DNA from: an uncultured bacterium
GTDB taxonomy: Bacteria > Verrucomicrobiota > Kiritimatiellia > RFP12 > UBA1067
Length of the DNA: 14,088 bases
Direction of reading: 5' to 3'
Assembly (NCBI GenBank): GCA_946401765.1
Contig: CAMIVJ010000031.1
Coordinates: 1 to 14,088 of the forward strand
Every line of letters begins with the position of its first letter. Within the stretch, counting starts at the first letter, position 1. Positions 1-6,339 of this stretch are shown here, piece by piece. The notes below the pieces were generated by a model. The model made no database searches, was not told the DNA's origin, and was given only the letters and a program-made list of their open reading frames with translations. The translations under genes were made by a program, and so were the position numbers.

Positions 1-4
1 CGCC

Positions 5-50
5 CCAGAACCGCCGAACCACCGAACCACCACATCGCCGAATCATCGTC
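5..50. repeat. Degenerate 8-bp tandem repeat
   Basis: GAACC recurs at 8, 16 and 24, and GAATC at 40, so the register is exactly 8 bases over about six units (for example CGAACCAC twice in succession). It lies in the intergenic stretch upstream of the first gene and upstream of promoter element A. No coding frame is supported here. The same period, with different words, recurs at 975-1012, 1528-1582, 5121-5152 and 9955-9978. Confidence 0.7.
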
Positions 51-97
51 TCCCGACGCCGAGCTTGACAACCGCCAGAGAAAGTTTGGGATGATGA

Positions 98-131
98 TGA
101 AACCTTTTCAGATCTGAGGTGTATTCAGCGT
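98..131 (+). promoter_or_regulatory. Promoter element A of a three-copy family
   Basis: The -35-like box GAAACC (99-104, followed by TTT) lies exactly 17 bases before the -10-like box TATTCA (122-127). The -10 is preceded by GTG and followed by GCGT. The same arrangement and extended bases recur at 1585-1622 and 2753-2790. The ATG at 155 is 27 bases after the -10, giving a short leader of about 20 nt if transcription starts about 7 bases downstream. The -35 is not TTGACA, so an activator or an alternative sigma factor is possible; that is inference. Confidence 0.55.
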
Positions 132-154
132 AGGAAAAGGAAGGAGAAATCATC

Positions 155-961
155 ATGGCAATAGAATTCGGCACAACCAGGATTGCGGCGCAGACAGCTG
201 CCGCAGCAGCACAAGGCAACGTCTCAGCGGAGCAGAATGCGAAGCTCGGACCGGTGCTCGGCGGGGAATCTCTGACGGTCACGTCAGGCGCGATGAGCGA
301 CCTGGAGAAGCTCGTCGCGAGGCTCAAGAACGAGAACGAGAACACGCGCCAGAGCGTGACGCAGAGGCGCATCTCGATACTCGGTACTGTTCTTGACTCA
401 ATGGCGGACCGCATCTCGGAGGCCGAGCGGAAGAGCCTCGTTGAAATAGAAATACTCAACGGGCAGAAGTCCGACGCCGAAAGCAACCTTGCCGGCTACA
501 TGGCCGAGAAGACGGCGGTCGAGGGACGCATCTCCGTTCTCGACGCAAAGATAAAGGCTCTCGAGAATGCGGTGAAGCAGGCGGTTGAGGACGGCAAGGA
601 CCACAACGAGCAGGTTGAGGAGCTGGAGAGGCGGCGCGCAGAGGAGCAGGCGGAACTCGACCGGCTGAATGGTCTGATCTCGTCCACCAACGCTAAGATC
701 TCCGGAATCGACGTCAAGATCGCTGAATGCACAAAGACGATAGCCCAGACCACGCTGAACGAGGTCGCGAATGCGCTGCGCATCGCCGCTTCGGGCGACG
801 CGGAGCCGATGGCGGAGGAGCGTGAGAGCAACGAAGACCGCGTCGAAAAAGACAAGAAGGAAGCGGCGACCAACATCGGGAACGTCATCAGCGAGGCGCT
901 GGACAAGATCGACGACCAGATCCGCAAGGCGCTTGACGAGAACCAGGTAGTGAAGGCATAG
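155..961 (+). CDS. Coiled-coil protein, SctE-like N-terminal paralogue without membrane segments
   Basis: The start is set by AAGGAG at 141-146, eight bases before the ATG. The 268-residue product has no signal peptide or membrane segment and is rich in Glu, Lys, Ala and Gln with long heptad-like stretches, about residues 48-200 and 220-265. Residues 49-96 resemble residues 88-135 of the downstream translocator SctE: both read [DN]LEKL, then ENE, RI, LD and R..E at matching spacing. The N-termini also match (MAIEFGT here, MPIEFNT in SctE), as does a short patch before the coiled coil (SLTVT and NLSVT). It therefore looks like the translocator's N-terminal half without the pore-forming part. 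It shares a promoter with the SycD-type chaperone gene that follows, so it is probably a secreted client of that chaperone or a tip/translocon accessory. By position it corresponds to sseB in the Salmonella SPI-2 sseB-sscA-sseC order, but I see no clear SseB similarity. Its function is not known. Confidence 0.8.
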   Translation: MAIEFGTTRIAAQTAAAAAQGNVSAEQNAKLGPVLGGESLTVTSGAMSDLEKLVARLKNENENTRQSVTQRRISILGTVLDSMADRISEAERKSLVEIEILNGQKSDAESNLAGYMAEKTAVEGRISVLDAKIKALENAVKQAVEDGKDHNEQVEELERRRAEEQAELDRLNGLISSTNAKISGIDVKIAECTKTIAQTTLNEVANALRIAASGDAEPMAEERESNEDRVEKDKKEAATNIGNVISEALDKIDDQIRKALDENQVVKA

Positions 962-974
962 CCGCCCACCCTCC

Positions 975-1012
975 AAGCCAATTGACCACCCAACAACTTA
1001 ACCATTCTAGGA
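975..1012. repeat. Weak 8-bp periodic spacer
   Basis: The spacer between the stop at 961 and the next start reads in 8-base units ending in CCA, CCA, CAA and CCA (ends at 980, 988, 996, 1004), followed by the unit holding the AGGAG ribosome binding site (1009-1013). The match is looser than at the other repeat sites. No promoter element of the A/B/C type is present, which supports co-transcription with the upstream gene. Confidence 0.4.
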
Positions 1013-1020
1013 GAACAACA

Positions 1021-1527
1021 ATGCAGAAGATCGACACGAAGAAGATCAGCGAGGGCGTCAAGGCGCTCATCGAGCGGGGCGCCACCCTGAAGCAGCTCAA
1101 GGGCGTTACGAACGCCGAGCTTGAGGCGGTGTATTCTCTTGCCTTCGGGTACTACCGTACGGGCAAGTTCGACGAGGCCCTGAAGCTGTTCCAGTTCCTG
1201 GTGCTGTTCGACCATCTCAACCAGAAGTTCTGGATGGGGCTAGGCGCGGTGCAGCAGGTTCTCAAGGACTACCAGAGCGCGGTGACGTCTTACGGATACT
1301 GCTCGTTCCTCAAGCTCGACAACCCGAAGCCGCAGCTCCATGCGGCGGAGTGCTTCCTCGCCATGGGCGACAAGCGCAATGCGGCAAGCTCGCTCGAGGC
1401 GCTGGAGGAGTATTGCCCGAAGGACACAGACGTTGGCCGCGAATACCGCGCGAAGGCCGCCAAGCTCCGCGAGCTCATCGGCGAAGAGGCGTTTGCGGCC
1501 CTTGCGAAGGAAGACGAGAAGAAGTAG
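1021..1527 (+). CDS. sycD: SycD/LcrH-family (class II) T3SS chaperone
   Basis: This family uses three tetratricopeptide (TPR) repeats to hold the hydrophobic translocators in the cytosol before export and often feeds back on gene expression. The 168-residue product has the usual length for the family (about 160-170). It starts with a helical N-terminus containing the family-like GATLKQLKGV (20-29). Three TPR units follow at about 34-67, 68-101 and 102-135, with AFGYYRTGKFDEAL, WMGLGAVQQVLKDY and HAAECFLAMGDKRNA as their cores, and the charged tail ends in KEDEKK. AGGAG at 1009-1013 decides the start at 1021; the frame is open upstream to 982 but lacks a ribosome binding site there. Its partners are most likely SctE (1654) and SctB (2814), and perhaps the coiled-coil protein before it. 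Confidence 0.9.
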   Translation: MQKIDTKKISEGVKALIERGATLKQLKGVTNAELEAVYSLAFGYYRTGKFDEALKLFQFLVLFDHLNQKFWMGLGAVQQVLKDYQSAVTSYGYCSFLKLDNPKPQLHAAECFLAMGDKRNAASSLEALEEYCPKDTDVGREYRAKAAKLRELIGEEAFAALAKEDEKK

Positions 1528-1582
1528 TTTCGAAGTTTCGGGGTTTCGAAGGTTGAAAAGTTTTTTGAAGGTTTGAAAGTTT
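1528..1582. repeat. Degenerate 8-bp tandem repeat
   Basis: It begins right after the chaperone stop codon. TTTCG starts at 1528, 1536 and 1544, GTTG follows in register at 1552, and the last units are GAAGGTTT (1567-1574) and GAAAGTTT (1575-1582). The register of 8 holds over about seven units, with many substitutions. It ends three bases before promoter element B. The word GAAAGTTT is shared with the repeat at 5121. Confidence 0.7.
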
Positions 1583-1584
1583 TA

Positions 1585-1622
1585 CGTAACCTTGATGGAG
1601 ATTGCGTGTATACAGGGTGAAG
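1585..1622 (+). promoter_or_regulatory. Promoter element B of a three-copy family
   Basis: GTAACC (1586-1591) and TATACA (1609-1614) are 17 bases apart. The surrounding bases match element C: CGTAACCTTG is identical in both, then 10 variable bases, then CGTGTA, AC and GTGAA. Counting by eye, 27 of 38 positions agree between B and C, with the mismatches concentrated in the spacer. This pattern suggests binding by one sigma factor or regulator. The sctE ATG lies 39 bases beyond the -10. Confidence 0.65.
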
Positions 1623-1653
1623 CAGAAAACGCAACACCGAAAGGAGCAAGAAC

Positions 1654-2757
1654 ATGCCTATCGAATTCAATACAAAGGCGCCGCAGACGCAGATGCAGAC
1701 GACAACGCCAGCGGACCAGATCGCAAAGATGATCGGCGACAGCACGAAGGCCAAAGAGGTGGTGTCGAAGGCGCTGGAGGTTCTCGCAGGCGCCAACCTC
1801 AGCGTCACGAAGTCCGACAACGCGGGCGCCGATGGCGTCGCCGAAAAGAAGACGAGCGGCGCGACGAACGTTCCATCGCTTGACAATCCCGGAGACCCGA
1901 AGCAGGTCGAGGCCAATCTCGAGAAGCTCATCTCGTATCTGCAGCTAGAGAACGAGGATCTCCAGTCCAGTCAGGCGAAGGACCGCATAGAGCTGCAGCA
2001 GGACAGTCTCGACCGCGAGCACGACGATCGCATGGAGGAGATCGACAAGAGCATCAAGAAGATGAAGGACGCCGAGAAGTCCGCCAAGGTCAACCGCTTC
2101 TTCGGCTGGCTCGGCGCTGTCCTCTCGGTTGTCGCGGCAGTGGCGCTCACGGTTGTGACCGGCGGCGCTGCGGCGGGCTTCGCAATAGCCGGCGCAGTGC
2201 TGGCGGTCTCGTCTCTCGTCCTGAACGAGACGGGCGCGATGGACAAGCTCACCGAGAAGCTGGCCAAGCATCTGCAGGAGACTTACGGCATGAGCAAGAA
2301 CGACGCCCAGCTCGCCGCCTCGCTGATCATCAACCTCACCATCCTGGCGGCCTCGCTTGCGTGCAGCATCGGCGGCATGGTGGCGGGCTTCAGTTCGGCG
2401 GCCTCGGCCGCGGCGAAGGCTGCAGACACGGCGGCGAAGGTCACGAACACGGTGTCGCAGACGGCGAAGAACATCCAGAACACGGTCACCATCGCGAACA
2501 CTGCCGTCGGCACGGGAGCACTTTTCTGCGGAGGCTTGAACACCTACTTCATGAAGAGGTCCGAGGACGCCAAGGCGGACGTCACCGAGCTTGAGAAGTT
2601 CATCACGGCGCTCCAGCAGCGCCTTGACGAGAGCGAGGAGGAGCTTCAGAAGATCCTCGAGATGATACAGGCCAACATCGGCCAGGTCGCCGAGATGCTC
2701 TCGTCCGCTACTGACACCAGCTCGGAAATCGCGAGAAATATTGGCGCGATGGCGTAA
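1654..2757 (+). CDS. sctE: T3SS translocon pore protein SctE (YopB/IpaB/SipB family)
   Basis: SctE is secreted and inserts into the host membrane as the major pore subunit. The 367-residue product has the family layout: a polar N-terminal secretion region, a coiled coil (about 85-145), the KDAEKSAKVNRFFGWLGAVL stretch (138-157) typical of SipB/IpaB-type proteins just before the first hydrophobic block (149-190), a short amphipathic segment containing ETGAMDKLTEKLAKHL, a second hydrophobic block (221-246), then a helical Ala/Thr-rich region and a C-terminal coiled coil (about 300-340). AAAGGAG at 1640-1646 is seven bases before the ATG. It has its own promoter element (B) directly downstream of its chaperone gene. 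It is shorter than SipB or IpaB (about 580-590) and nearer YopB (about 400). The N-terminus MPIEFNT is shared with other candidate substrates in the window. Confidence 0.88.
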   Translation: MPIEFNTKAPQTQMQTTTPADQIAKMIGDSTKAKEVVSKALEVLAGANLSVTKSDNAGADGVAEKKTSGATNVPSLDNPGDPKQVEANLEKLISYLQLENEDLQSSQAKDRIELQQDSLDREHDDRMEEIDKSIKKMKDAEKSAKVNRFFGWLGAVLSVVAAVALTVVTGGAAAGFAIAGAVLAVSSLVLNETGAMDKLTEKLAKHLQETYGMSKNDAQLAASLIINLTILAASLACSIGGMVAGFSSAASAAAKAADTAAKVTNTVSQTAKNIQNTVTIANTAVGTGALFCGGLNTYFMKRSEDAKADVTELEKFITALQQRLDESEEELQKILEMIQANIGQVAEMLSSATDTSSEIARNIGAMA

Positions 2758-2790
2758 CCTTGCGGCCTGTCGCGTGTAAACTGCGTGAAA
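2753..2790 (+). promoter_or_regulatory. Promoter element C of a three-copy family
   Basis: GTAACC (2754-2759) contains the sctE stop codon TAA (2755-2757); TAAACT (2777-2782) follows after exactly 17 bases. CGTAACCTTG is identical to element B, and CGTGTA, AC and GTGAA also match. The sctB ATG lies 31 bases beyond the -10. Because the element overlaps the end of a coding region whose other bases are not conserved with A or B, its conservation is unlikely to come from coding constraint. Confidence 0.6.
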
Positions 2791-2813
2791 CGGCTAATGA
2801 AAGGAGCTTTCAA

Positions 2814-4499
2814 ATGAGCATCGAAATCAACACAGCCGCTACCCCGATAAACTGGGAAGTCCTTCTCTCGTCGCTCGGCGACGTCCAGAAGACCGACAGC
2901 GTGGACGGCAAGACCAATTTCACCATCACCACCAAGGTGGGCGACGAGACGCGGACCGAGACCGTCAGCATCCCTGACGACCTGGACATCCCGGAGGACG
3001 TCGACAAGGGCACGCTCGAAGGGCTTGTGGACAAGCTGGCGGACACCGGCCTTGGCTTCACCGAGGAGCAGATCGCCCAGATGAAGGACGCGATCACTGA
3101 GCTCTACAACAAGTCTGCCGGAGCCGTGAACGAAGTCAACTCGAAGTCCAGGGGCCACGTCATGTTCGATCTGTACGCGCTGATGGCGCTGATGATCGAC
3201 GTGGCGCAGACGCAGCGCGATGCGGCGCGCGAAATGCGCACCTCCCAGAACCTGCTGATCCAGAAGTCGATCCAGAACCAGGCCGACAAGCAGCGCGCCG
3301 CGGCGATGGTGGGCATGATCGTCGGCATCGTATGCGGCGCGGCGACAGCGCTCGTGTCGATCGGCACGATGCTAGGCCAGGGCGTCGCCGCCAAGACGCA
3401 GAACCAGATCATGTCGCAGTCCGGCGCGGACGCGGCGAAGATGCACTCCTCTGCGCTCCAGAACACGGACAACGTGGCCACCGCGCAGGCGAAGCTCGAC
3501 GCCGTCTCGCAGAAGGTCGGCAACGATGTGGCGACGCGCGTGACCAACGACTTCAACGCTCAGCTCGTGGACGACCAGGCTGGAAACCTCAAGACGAACC
3601 TCGACAACGCTAACGCCCGCGTCGAGACGGCGCAGCAGAATCTCGACGCGAAGAAGGGCGAGCTGCAGACGGCGCAGACGAATCTCGATCAGAAGCGCCA
3701 GACACTGGCGAGTGCGGAATCCGCCAGCCGCGAGAAGCAGGCGTACATCCGCAATGAGATGAGCGCCGGGCGCGAAGCCGATCCTGCGCGCCTTGCGGAG
3801 TTCGACGCCCGCACCGCTTCGCTCGAGCAGGCCAGGGCGGACGTCAACACTGCGCAGAACGACGTGCAGATCAAGCAGGGCGCGGTCGATCTCGCGAACA
3901 ACGAGCTCACTAACGCCAAGACCGCCCAGACGCAGGCCAAGGCCGACTACGCGAAGACGGTGCAGGACATCGCGGCGCAGTACGAGGAGAAGTACCAGAC
4001 AGCCGTTGACCGCCTCGCCAATCCGGAGCCCGGCGACGACGTGGCCCAGCTCAAGGCGGACGTCGAGTCCGCCAAGACCGACATGGAGATGGCGTTCGCC
4101 AAGGAGGCGCAGCTCCTCTCGCAGGACGGCGTGATGACGCCTTCCGAGCAGAAGGATCTGGTTGCCGCCGCGCGGGCGAGGGTGGATGTGACGATGGAGC
4201 GTGTGACGCAGCGCGTCGACTTCAAGGCGGCCGAGCGCAAGATGAGCACGCTGATGGGCGTCAACAACATCAACCAGGCGGTCGGCGGCGTGCTGCAGTC
4301 GACAGCGCAGAACCTGAGCACGATAAAGGCGTCCGACGCAACGCGCCAGGAGTCCGAGACCAAGAGGGAGGAGGAGATGCTCGACCAGACGAGGGATCTC
4401 TTCTCGCAGGAGCAGAAGCTGATCGACCAGGTCATCCAGCTCTTCTCCGCCGTGATCCAGGCCGAGAACCAGTCGATGAGGGACGCCATTCAGGCCTGA
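2814..4499 (+). CDS. sctB: T3SS second translocator SctB (YopD/IpaC/SipC-like) with long coiled-coil insert
   Basis: SctB proteins partner SctE in the host-membrane pore. AAGGAG just upstream fixes the ATG at 2814 and gives the MSIEINT N-terminus; an in-frame upstream start at 2760 would run back through promoter C. The product has 561 residues. Around 116-162 lies a helical FDLYALMALMID...QRDAAREMR stretch. A single hydrophobic segment follows at about 163-193 (VGMIVGIVCGAATALVSIG), as in IpaC/SipC, which have one membrane segment. Residues about 225-430 are a long Ala/Gln/Lys-rich coiled coil with repeating A.NLD.K and AQ.+L units. The C-terminal helices (about 440-561) resemble the usual SctB tail. 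The family is generally 300-410 residues, so the coiled coil explains the excess. The assignment rests on position after sctE, the single membrane segment and the flanking helices; SctB families diverge strongly in sequence. Confidence 0.75.
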   Translation: MSIEINTAATPINWEVLLSSLGDVQKTDSVDGKTNFTITTKVGDETRTETVSIPDDLDIPEDVDKGTLEGLVDKLADTGLGFTEEQIAQMKDAITELYNKSAGAVNEVNSKSRGHVMFDLYALMALMIDVAQTQRDAAREMRTSQNLLIQKSIQNQADKQRAAAMVGMIVGIVCGAATALVSIGTMLGQGVAAKTQNQIMSQSGADAAKMHSSALQNTDNVATAQAKLDAVSQKVGNDVATRVTNDFNAQLVDDQAGNLKTNLDNANARVETAQQNLDAKKGELQTAQTNLDQKRQTLASAESASREKQAYIRNEMSAGREADPARLAEFDARTASLEQARADVNTAQNDVQIKQGAVDLANNELTNAKTAQTQAKADYAKTVQDIAAQYEEKYQTAVDRLANPEPGDDVAQLKADVESAKTDMEMAFAKEAQLLSQDGVMTPSEQKDLVAAARARVDVTMERVTQRVDFKAAERKMSTLMGVNNINQAVGGVLQSTAQNLSTIKASDATRQESETKREEEMLDQTRDLFSQEQKLIDQVIQLFSAVIQAENQSMRDAIQA

Positions 4500-4512
4500 C
4501 GGCCTGTACAGG

Positions 4513-4568
4513 GAATAGGTAATAGCGAATAGTGAACAGGTGATAGATGGCAGATGGAGGAGTGAATG
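4513..4568. repeat. Degenerate 7-bp tandem repeat that includes the ribosome binding site
   Basis: Eight consecutive 7-base units fill the spacer: GAATAGG, TAATAGC, GAATAGT and GAACAGG (4513-4540), then four more diverged units running to 4568. The seventh unit, TGGAGGA, supplies the ribosome binding site and the eighth contains the ATG at 4566. The consensus is about [GT][AG]ATAG plus any base. The period is 7 here, against 8 at the other sites. Confidence 0.7.
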
Positions 4569-5120
4569 GGTGATCTGATAAGGGCAGACGTTATCTCGGA
4601 CAATACCGTCTACGGTGTACGGCAGATGCAGTACACCGTGGACGGCGTTTCGGGGAAGGACTTCGCCGACGCGGTGACGATTGCGGCGTTCAGGCAGTCC
4701 ACGGCGATAGAGGCCACGGCTGGCAGCTATTCCGAGGTCGTCAGGGCACGTCAGAAGAAGGTCAGCGACCTTGGCGACGTGCTGGCGTATATCGCTGAGG
4801 CCACGGCCAAGCTGCCGGTGAAGAACGGCAAGTCCACCGACAAGGTGACGGTGAACAACGCCTCCTGGGTGAGGAATACCTGCAGCTCGTACGGAATCAC
4901 GTTCAGCTGGGACGGCGACAAGATGTCGCGCGCCGACATCCAGAAGGCGCAGACGGAGGTCCAGTACCAGATGGACAGGGAGGACAACAACCTCCAGCAG
5001 GACATCGTCTCGCTGCAGTCCTACATCTCGAAGCGCGACAATGCGTTCTCCACCGCCGCCAGAGTGGTCAGGAAGTCGCTCAACGCGTCGGAGTCCACGA
5101 TCGGCAACATCGGGAGATAG
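4566..5120 (+). CDS. Candidate EspA/SseB-like T3SS filament or tip protein, paralogue 1
   Basis: First of four tandem relatives. The 184-residue product has no signal peptide or membrane segment. A short N-terminal strand region contains QMQYTVDGV (21-29), similar to RAYTIDGV in paralogue 4. A helix (about 35-75) carries a conserved AIE or EAE-type core and then a hydrophobic LGDVLAYIAEA stretch. The variable middle contains an NNASWVRNT segment. The long C-terminal helix carries DIVSLQSYISKRDNAFSTA (146-164). The plan of two long helices around a variable middle, the size, and a C-terminal helix of S-Q/L.SL/RRD.A type recall EspA (192 residues), whose N- and C-terminal helices form the filament coiled coil. 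The link is by architecture and position after the translocators, not by clear identity. GGAGG at 4556-4560 precedes the ATG by five bases. Confidence 0.6.
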   Translation: MGDLIRADVISDNTVYGVRQMQYTVDGVSGKDFADAVTIAAFRQSTAIEATAGSYSEVVRARQKKVSDLGDVLAYIAEATAKLPVKNGKSTDKVTVNNASWVRNTCSSYGITFSWDGDKMSRADIQKAQTEVQYQMDREDNNLQQDIVSLQSYISKRDNAFSTAARVVRKSLNASESTIGNIGR

Positions 5121-5152
5121 GAAAGTTTGAAGGTCTGAAAGTCTGAAAGGAG
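5121..5152. repeat. Perfect-register 8-bp tandem repeat
   Basis: Four units in exact register start right after the previous stop codon: GAAAGTTT, GAAGGTCT, GAAAGTCT and GAAAGGAG. The consensus is GAARG[TG][TC]T. The last unit doubles as the AAAGGAG ribosome binding site for the gene at 5161. This is the cleanest case of the spacer repeats in the window. Confidence 0.8.
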
Positions 5153-5160
5153 AAATCGGC

Positions 5161-5730
5161 ATGGCAGGCATAACCACTCAGGAAGTCGGTCTCAGCATGG
5201 ACTGGGGCGTAAAGGGCGTGGAATACAAATACGATACGAAGAAGGTCGATTTTCAGGACCTTATGATCGCCATATCCCAGAAGCGTGCGACGACCGTGGA
5301 GGGAGAGGTTGTGCCGCTTTCCACGCGCATCAAGAACCGCAACAAGGAACTTGAGCAGCTGGGCGACCTGCTCGCCATCTTCACCCAGACCCAGTCGAGC
5401 TACGACAGCGAAGCGGAGGGAAGCGCGGTTGCATCGGTCCGAGGCGTGACGGAGGAGATGATTCCCCTTGCCTGCGAGGCGTACCGCAGAAAGGGCGGGA
5501 ATCCCGGCACGACTATTGGCTGGTGGAACTCTGATGGCTGGACCAAAGCGTCGGTCGAGGGCATGTTGCAAGAGCTGAAGTCGATGATCGACGCGCGCAA
5601 CAACGAGTCGCAGAAGGACATGAAGCGGCTGGAGTCTCTCGTCGACCGCCGCGACGAGGCGTTCTCCACCGCGACGGACCTCATGAGCGAGATCAGCGAC
5701 ACCAGAAGCACACTGATAGGCAACCTATGA
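5161..5730 (+). CDS. Candidate EspA/SseB-like T3SS filament or tip protein, paralogue 2
   Basis: The start follows AAAGGAG (5146-5152) by eight bases. The 189-residue product opens with GITTQEVGLSMDWGVKGVEY; a first helix contains FQDLMIAISQKRAT and EQLGDLLAIFTQTQ, aligning with paralogue 1 (LGDVLAYIAEA). The middle is Gly/Trp-containing (TTIGWWNSDGW). The C-terminal 40 residues, with MKRLESLVDRRDEAFSTATD, are nearest to paralogue 1, also at the DNA level: GCGTTCTCCACCGC occurs in both genes (5043 and 5660 regions). That suggests relatively recent duplication or gene conversion of the C-terminal helix. A secreted structural role shared with its neighbours is inferred. The stop overlaps the next start (ATGA). 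Confidence 0.6.
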   Translation: MAGITTQEVGLSMDWGVKGVEYKYDTKKVDFQDLMIAISQKRATTVEGEVVPLSTRIKNRNKELEQLGDLLAIFTQTQSSYDSEAEGSAVASVRGVTEEMIPLACEAYRRKGGNPGTTIGWWNSDGWTKASVEGMLQELKSMIDARNNESQKDMKRLESLVDRRDEAFSTATDLMSEISDTRSTLIGNL

Positions 5731-6236
5731 TCGAAGCAACCAGAATAGCCACCAACGTCAACGCGCCCGAGGAAAGCTCGGCGATCAACCTGTACTCCAC
5801 CGGGCTGGAGGGCGGGTCGAACCTCACCATCGGCCAGCTTGCGATCGCGGTGTCGATGCGCTCTGCGGCTGCGTACGAAGCGCAGAGCGTGTTGAAGATG
5901 AACCGCATGACTGCGGGCTCTGAGATTCTCAACACAGCCGCCGGGTACATGCAGGAGATCGCGGAAGGTTCGGACAACTGGGCCGAGATCAAGGCGTTCT
6001 GCCGGAATTCGCTGGGAATCACCTCAGATCTCCCGGACGACATCGACACCTACGAGAAGCGCATGACCGCAATAAATGCGATGAAGGCGAAGGTGGATGC
6101 GCTCACACAGAGCCAGCAGACGGACATGATCGACCTGCAGACGCTCGTCAACCGTCGTGACGTCGCGTATTCCACGTCGTCCAACATCGTCAGGGCGCTC
6201 TCGCGCTCCATGAGCGGCAACGCAGCAAACTTCTAG
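5727..6236 (+). CDS. Candidate EspA/SseB-like T3SS filament or tip protein, paralogue 3
   Basis: The ATG overlaps the previous stop (ATGA at 5727-5730) and there is only a weak AGG upstream, so translation is probably coupled to paralogue 2. The 169-residue product has an N-terminal helix with LTIGQLAIAVSMRSAAAYEA (about 33-52), very close to LSIGQLVMAICLQRAAELEA in paralogue 4. The first helix ends in EILNTAAGYMQEIAE. The C-terminal helix (129-169) contains DMIDLQTLVNRRDVAYSTS. The EspA-like plan of a hydrophobic N-terminal helix with A..E spacing, a polar middle and a C-terminal heptad helix ending in small residues is clearest in this member. It lacks the Trp/Gly insert of paralogue 2 and is the shortest of the four. 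Confidence 0.6.
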   Translation: MIEATRIATNVNAPEESSAINLYSTGLEGGSNLTIGQLAIAVSMRSAAAYEAQSVLKMNRMTAGSEILNTAAGYMQEIAEGSDNWAEIKAFCRNSLGITSDLPDDIDTYEKRMTAINAMKAKVDALTQSQQTDMIDLQTLVNRRDVAYSTSSNIVRALSRSMSGNAANF

Positions 6237-6339
6237 CTTTTTTGAGCGCTTTTTCTGGTCGCAAAGCCGATTTTATGGTAAATTATTTGGTCAGCGGATT
6301 TTAGACGCAGCGAAAACAGCATCTTCTCAAAGGAGCGTT
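6237..6339 (+). promoter_or_regulatory. A+T-rich spacer, possible promoter for paralogue 4
   Basis: This is the longest gap inside the paralogue array and is markedly richer in A and T than its surroundings (TTTTTT at 6238-6243, GGTAAATTATTTGG at 6277-6290). TAAATT (6279-6284) is a possible -10 without a good -35. Alternatively GTAAAT (6278-6283) followed after 17 bases by TTAGAC (6301-6306) is a poor copy of the A/B/C element. AAAGGAG (6329-6335) is the ribosome binding site for 6340. The T run has no convincing stem in front of it, so I do not call a terminator. Confidence 0.3.

Noticed and set aside
5..50. CRISPR-like array from the spaced repeats
   Set aside because: Units are only 8 bases, contiguous and degenerate, without spacers or cas genes.
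65..95. TTGACA at 65-70 as a classical -35
   Set aside because: No acceptable -10 lies 16-18 bases downstream (GGGATG at 88-93); element A at 98-131 fits the recurring pattern better.
2760..2813. Upstream extension of sctB to a start at 2760
   Set aside because: The region is promoter element C, no ribosome binding site precedes 2760, and AAGGAG is well placed for 2814, which gives the shared MSIE N-terminus.
4503..4512. Perfect 10-base palindrome CCTGTACAGG after the sctB stop, partly like the TGTATACAG of element B
   Set aside because: No matching -35 box lies 17 bases upstream (CGCCAT at 4484-4489), and a single short palindrome is not enough for an operator call.
3372..5177. 601-codon open frame on the minus strand over sctB and paralogue 1
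   Set aside because: It mirrors real + strand genes with strong ribosome binding sites and recognisable domains. Its product is a Leu/Arg/Val/His-rich sequence with no family resemblance, as expected from G+C-rich codon bias.
6234..6260. T run after paralogue 3 as a terminator
   Set aside because: I found no convincing inverted repeat immediately before the T run.
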